Below are positions 58,665 through 64,000 of a stretch of DNA of 64,000 nucleotides, piece by piece (the stretch's first letter is position 1; each line of letters begins with the position of its first letter). Source of the stretch: Cercis canadensis (Eukaryota > Streptophyta > Magnoliopsida > Fabales > Fabaceae); contig QAOA01000393.1 of assembly GCA_003255065.1 (NCBI GenBank), positions 1,431,493 through 1,495,492 on the forward strand. Direction: 5' to 3'. A program made the position numbers and the translations under genes. A model generated the notes under the pieces. That model was not told the origin of the DNA. It made no database searches and worked only from the letters and a program-made list of their open reading frames with translations.

Positions 58665-61572
58665 TTAGTCCTTTTCCAACCTCGAAATATACTTGTCATA
58701 GAATTGTCCAGCCCGCTCAAGGTCTCCAAGTTCAGTGTAACAATCAGCAATCGCGCCATAAGCTTCGGTGTTTCCAGAGTCCTCTCCTTCTCTTTCTGAG
58801 ATGGCCAAAACCATGGAATGGTATCTAATGGCTTCTCGGTACTTGCCCTGCCTTTGCATTGAGGCTCCTGTAAAATGCAATGATTTACTGGTTCTAGTAT
58901 CCTTCAGATCTTCACTGAATACCAGAAGATGGAGCAAAAAATACTAACATGGATGTGCTTTTTCATACATGTGCATATGATACTTTTGAAATATTAGGTT
59001 ACCTCACCAGTAAGAGTCAATTATTTATGATCATGATGGTGCCCAGGAAAGAAAAGCAAATGTGATGATGCGGCGGCAAATAAGAAAATGCACATGAAAA
59101 GATAAAATAAGAAAGATAACAAACCTAAACCTCTAGCAGCTTTTTTCTCTTCAATAGGATCCTTCAAATTCTGGGCAAGCTCAAGTGCTGTCTTAAACTC
59201 CATGAATGCTTCATCTGGCTCCTGATTCCTCAAAAAGTTCTTGCCGTTTTTCAATTTAGAAATTAGTTCCTCCTTCCTTGGATCGACAATGACTTCATTC
59301 TCAAGTACCCTACCACCAATGGGAGCATAACTCAAGCTAGGTGCGTAGGACTCAATTTTGGCTTGCCTTCTTAGTGCTGCATTGATCTGGCGTAGTTGAT
59401 CATTCACCCGCTTTAATTCTCCTCTTCTTTGCCGAGCGAGCAACCCTGCCACATAATCAATAAATTCAAAGAAAGGACAGTTACAGTATATATCACATAT
59501 AAGTGTACACATTGGACGCAATATCTACATTTTACAAGAAGCACAGATTGTTACAACTTGTGATAAAAAAAGAAAATTAGATATTAAATGACATAAGCAG
59601 CTTCTATTTCATTATTGTTTTTTTCAAAAAAATCTGCCAACTCAAATTGTAAGAGAATTAAATTTCTGCAGATGTGTATGGTATCCACATTGCTAAACAA
59701 TGCAGAGCATGTTGCTTAATAAGTGAACACAAAAGATTAGAAACATTTTAAGAGGCAAAACTATTGGCTTTCAAGAGGCATTTCATGCTTCACATGGCCA
59801 CACCTCCAATTTGTTATGCTAGCTTTCTGGATCTCAAGATAGGAATAGGCAATTATAGAGAAATATGTTATATTAAGTAAATGAAAATAATAAATTATCA
59901 ATTCCACAAAAAAAGCTAGCAAGAAATTGAAGTTTTCTGCCAAGCTCTCATAGTAAGGAACATACATGAAATAGTATAATGTAGCTGATACTACTTTACC
60001 TCCAACGGTGGCCCCGACGAGGGCTACGGAAAGCAGTAAAGGCATATTGAAAACAGAGTTATCAGCCTGACATGTTTCAGCCAAAACTTTACAAGGGGTA
60101 GAGAACATCAAAATATTACTGGCAAGAAATATTATTGATGGGAACCTTTGGTGTGTGTCTTCCTACAAGGCAGAAAATTTCAATCAGATGTCAAAAGGTA
60201 ATAACAAAGATGCCAAAACAATTATCAGCACAAAAGGACCATAAGCGACTGAAACTTTTACTGATTAGATATTTATTTCTTTAAACAGATTACAAGTTCC
60301 ACTGAGTTTCGAGTTGCCATTATAATATAGAAAGGCAAGTGAGACAGGAAGCAATTTCTGAACATAAAGCAGTGAACAAAATTGGAGGTTAGATCTATTA
60401 ATGTAAAAGACAGGAACTATAGGGGACATTTTTCAAAGTTGGCTTTTAGATAAAGGATTGTAACTGCCCAAATTCCATGATAAAGGACATTATAAATGAA
60501 ACTCGAACATCTACTGTAGCAAGTATGTGAACAATGATACAAGTAAAAAGGCATAGCAGCTGGCATGCCGACTCACCATCATACCTGACACTTTGAGCAG
60601 GGCAGCACACGCTGCATTTCAGAAGATCCATCAAACGTATCTCTTAAGAAAGGAACAAACTTTTCCACTTTATAAGAAAGACAAGCTAAATTTCCTGATT
60701 CAATCAACATGTAAAATTCTTTGTCAGTTAAACATAATCTCCCACCTTCACATTTATTCTTTTGATAAACTTAGTGAACAGCTCAGTTGAGTTGCTTGAA
60801 ATGAAGATGAAATTCTAGCTTGATATTGTAAATAATAATGATAGTCACAGATTTGTAAGAAATCATGCACTGATATTTTGTTAGATAAATTATACTAAAC
60901 CACGTAGTTTAATCAACTTATATTTTGTGGCTAACACATAACACTTGGTAATTAAACAACGGATTCAATTTCATAAGAAAATTTCCAAGTACCAAAAACA
61001 GAAGTCAACAATAATTATTCAAATCTCAACCAGTTGCAGTTAACCGTCTTCAAATTTATCATATTAAATACCCTATACTGGCTGAAAGATTAATAGAAAC
61101 TCAGCTAGAAAACAAAGACTGAACCTTCAAACTTGTCTGGGTTCACAAGAAAACCACAAAATTTAATTCCAATGCTGACCAATGAAATGAATTTTCTAAC
61201 TTTTCACAGAAAATAAGAGGTAAAAGGAGTAACATGGAGGACCAATGCGCCTTTTCTTTTTTACATTATTTTCTCCTTAGGCAGACGGTAATCAACAATA
61301 AAAAAGTAAGAGAAAGCAAAAAACGGAGTCAAAATCCAATGTACATTAAAGAAATTCGAGTGAATTGTGATTGAACATCCGAAGCAGAGGCATAGAGGGC
61401 ATATAAATTTAAGACAACAAAGAAGATGCAACAAGGTTGGATGGGAGATGATACTCTATGTGCGCGAGTACTGACCGGGAACGTGGGACTTGCCCGAAAA
61501 TTGATCGAGCGGCGGAGGTCGCCGGAGGTTAGGACGAGTGAGGAAGCAGGAGCAACGGACCACTACCGCCAT
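58665..61572 (-). CDS. FLU: FLU, chloroplast regulator of tetrapyrrole synthesis
   Basis: Five exons on the minus strand: 61476-61572, 60585-60640, 60000-60162, 59125-59445 and 58665-58867; 279 residues, phases all consistent. A short Ser/Arg/Cys-containing N-terminus (MAVVVRCSCFLTRPN) fits a transit peptide. A membrane helix lies at about 91-109 (MPLLLSVALVGATVGG), followed by a coiled coil (ELKRVNDQLRQINAALRRQA), the motif YAPSLSYAPIGG, and TPR repeats from about 165 to the end (AFMEFKTALELAQNLKD, GKYREAIRYHSMVLAIS, AYGAIADCYTELGDLERAGQ). FLU sits in thylakoid membranes and, through its TPRs, binds glutamyl-tRNA reductase to shut down 5-aminolevulinic acid synthesis in the dark. The N-terminal part before the helix is shorter than in Arabidopsis; the 56-base second exon is the least certain, chosen because it alone restores the frame. 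Confidence 0.9.
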
Positions 61573-62485
61573 CGCTGAGGATAAACGTTAGGATATGATT
61601 GATTACAGTGTGCTGGACATCCAATAAGTCACAAGGGACTGTGGTTTTTTTTACCTGCCTCCTTTTCCTCGGAATTAAATGACCTTGGTTGACAAACAAA
61701 CGGGAAACAGCGCTGAAAACCATTTTCTTGAATTTTTCAAATTACTTTTCACTCAAATCACTATGACATGAAATACTCTTGATAGCAATGGGACATGTCA
61801 ATACTGGGTTGTAAATCTATAAAAAGAATGCTCAAAAAATTATTGATATAATTATAATCTATCAAGTGTTGAATAAAATAGAAGCATGAAGCCAAGAAAT
61901 TGGTGTCAAATGACAGGCCAAGGACATTTTGTGTTTACTTGCAAATACTGAAGGCAATTTTTAGGGAGTCATTAGTTTTACATTTTAGTTTGTTAATAAA
62001 AAAAATTTAAAAATCATATAAGAAAACATGAGGAGGAACTAAATAAGTAAATAAAATAATTTTTTTAATAGTTATTTAACTTATTTTTTAATGTATTATA
62101 TTATTAATCTTTTTCTATTCGCCTCAAATAACATTTTAAAAATTGGGCTCAGTCCTACGAACCGACCCAAAATTCCTTTTTTTAAAAACAGAGTTCGAGG
62201 CAATAAATAGAGGCCCATTCAAAAGCCCAAACATTAACACGGCCTTCAATAAATGGCAAAACGGTGCGTATCAGTCTTGTCTACGCTTCAGTATTTTGCT
62301 GGTGTATGACAAATTGAAAATGCGTCTTTACCGTTTTGACATGACTCCGGAAACAAGGGTTTAAGCTTCAGTGAGAAATTTGCTTCCCGCGCTGAAAAAC
62401 CTCTAGGGTTTAAGCTTCAGTGAGTTCCGACCCACTGAAATTTGCTTCGGAGACAGCCATCACTCGATTCCACCTCGTCATAGCA
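61573..62485. promoter_or_regulatory. Shared divergent promoter of FLU and NUP107
   Basis: The two genes start on opposite strands 913 bases apart, so this interval carries both promoters. Near NUP107 the 20-base word AGGGTTTAAGCTTCAGTGAG occurs twice (62356-62375 and 62405-62424); each contains a telo-box-like AGGGTTTA. Confidence 0.5.
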
Positions 62486-64000
62486 ATGGATGTGGAAATG
62501 GAGACTTCTCCGAGCTGTTTCGACCCGGAAGATCTCAACATCAGAGAGCAATACCGCAGATACAGGTGATAACCTGATTGCTTAACGTTTTCGTCAACTA
62601 TTCATCTCTTAATTTGATTAGCTATTTTCAAAGGGGTTATTGCCTTATTGGATGTCTGAAAGTCTTTCTGATTGGTGGCTATTGGAGTGAACTGTTACAT
62701 TTGGCCCCTGAGGGCTGAATTTTGATAGCTTGGCAACATATGAAGCCTGCCCATTTGATTTAGTTTTACAGTCGAATAACGTTTGTTTATTAAGGCGGAA
62801 AAATAAGTTTAGTGATGCTTATTGTCTCATGAATTATCTCTGTCACATCGATTTAATTTCACGAGCATGATGAGAAGCTGTGAAATTCCCTTACATGTGT
62901 TGTTATTTGTTTTGATTTACTTGAGTGTACTGTTCATGATGGAGGGTTGGTTTATTGGATGTAATATGTTAGATGGTTTGCACCATTTGAATTATGTAGG
63001 ACTGAGGCAACTTAGTGAATTTTTAAGTCAACTTTCTATGATGCAAATTATGCAGAAAAAGACACTCAACTTCAAGTACTTCAACCCCACAAGAAATTTC
63101 AGTTTCAAAATTTGGTGAAGCTGGACAGTTGTATGATGGCCATGGCATCCTTCATATCAAACAAGAGGCTGAGAGTCTTGATACTGATTACTCAGAAGTT
63201 ACACCTGCGAAGTCACCATATTCCTCCAGGAGCAGGTTGTCTGCCAATAGGCATGGAATCTCTGATGTGGGTGCTGGTTTTGACTCTATACGTCACTCTC
63301 TAAAGACTTGTAAGCTAGAGGGTGAATCGTTGGGAGATGGTGCAGAAACAATCTTTGCTTTATTTGCATCCCTGCTTGATTCTGCTCTGCAAGGTGCTGC
63401 AAGTATACTTATTTTTGTTATAATTTATAACACAGTACTTAGATTTAATTTTTTTTCTTTTTTTTTTCCCTATTAAATCTGGATATAGGCAATTACTATG
63501 AAGCTTGAGATTGCACATAATATATTTTTCTAGCTCGAATTTGTTTTTGTCAAGAACCGTTTTTTATCCAAAAGCTTAAGCTGTTAGGTGAAAGCTTAGA
63601 AATGATTTTATCTTTCACAGTTTCAAAGTTGCGAGAGCATAATGCTTGAATCTTTAAGGAGAAGTTACTTTCTTTTTACCCTTGCTTTGGGATGGGGTTA
63701 TTTCTTTAAGGATAAGATCATTCACTTTTGTGTTCAGCCCATGGATTTTTAAGGGAAGGTCCTTGTTAGACCCACAGTAAGATTGGAGTTCTTTATTGTG
63801 TTGATGTACACTTTTTGCTGTCTTATGTCCTTCTCTTTCTTTTCTTTTGATTTCTTGAGGAGGATGTCTTATTCTCTGTTATTGTACTCTTTCTCTCTCA
63901 CTTTTTGCATGTGCTTGTGTATGTCTGTTTCTTCTTTATCAACAGAAAATACAGTATTATATTATTTTGATTTTGGGGTGAAATTTGTTTCAGAACCGGT
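62486..64000 (+). CDS. NUP107: NUP107 nucleoporin, 5' part only
   Basis: Two coding exons are visible, 62486-62565 and 63056-63393, giving the first 139 residues; the gene continues past the window edge. The protein starts MDVEMETSPSCFDPEDLNIR, then REQYRRYRKRHSTSS, a Ser-rich linker, and the beginning of the conserved domain at GAETIFALFASLLDSALQG, which matches plant NUP107 as I remember it. NUP107 belongs to the Y-shaped scaffold complex of the nuclear pore. Exon 2 ends in phase 1 at 63393, followed by GTGCTG. No exon coding the expected next block was found between 63394 and 64000, so the third intron extends at least to the edge. Confidence 0.85.

Noticed and set aside
1-64000. LTR retrotransposons, endogenous viral copies or CRISPR arrays
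   Set aside because: No paired long terminal repeats, integrase or capsid-like frames, or spaced short repeats were recognised by eye.

Overview
The window looks like nuclear DNA of a eudicot plant. It is AT-rich, its genes have short exons and GT-AG introns, and every recognisable protein is a plant family member. Nothing in it is bacterial or viral. The species cannot be named from the sequence. Five isolated N characters mark assembly joins.

Ten genes are supported; all exon joins below were worked out by hand from splice signals and reading phase. In order: a LAZY/DRO1-type gravitropism gene (+, 8001-10456); LSM1, a cytoplasmic mRNA-decay subunit (+, 13038-15821); a GOLD-domain seven-transmembrane protein of the TMEM87/lung-7TM family (+, 17561-20656); an EXO70D-type exocyst subunit (-, 24177-26027); a bL31 ribosomal protein (+, 32499-32708); a pollen-receptor-kinase-like LRR kinase with a degenerate catalytic loop (-, 33674-36010); a JAZ/TIFY jasmonate repressor (+, 47252-48805); a UBP1-type three-RRM RNA-binding protein (+, 51238-57826); FLU, the regulator of tetrapyrrole synthesis (-, 58665-61572); and the first two coding exons of NUP107 (+, 62486 to the window edge).

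As I recall the Arabidopsis map, almost all of these neighbours recur there in three or four fragments (At1g17370-17400, At1g72450-72490, At3g14080-14120, At1g19115-19120). The window would then be a less fractionated version of one ancestral block. The genes do not form an operon-like pathway; their adjacency is ancestral synteny.

Intergenic DNA occupies 1-8 kb, 11.1-12.5 kb, 20.7-24 kb, 26-31 kb, 36-47 kb and 49-51 kb. It is AT-rich and holds mostly small non-autonomous DNA transposons: two MITEs with 9-10 bp target duplications, one hAT-like element, one PIF/Harbinger-like element with a TTA duplication, and two elements with very long inverted ends. There is also a duplicated tRNA-derived SINE, a LINE RNase H relic, a nearly empty poly(A) insertion with target duplication, and microsatellites. 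No LTR retrotransposon, viral copy, tRNA, rRNA or CRISPR array was recognised.

No clearly new biological system was found. The best leads are the Jas intron of the JAZ gene, whose retention gives an immediate stop; a GC-AG intron in UBP1; an altered IGT motif and a duplicated nine-residue unit in the LAZY gene; and the long-inverted-repeat elements with word-like interiors.
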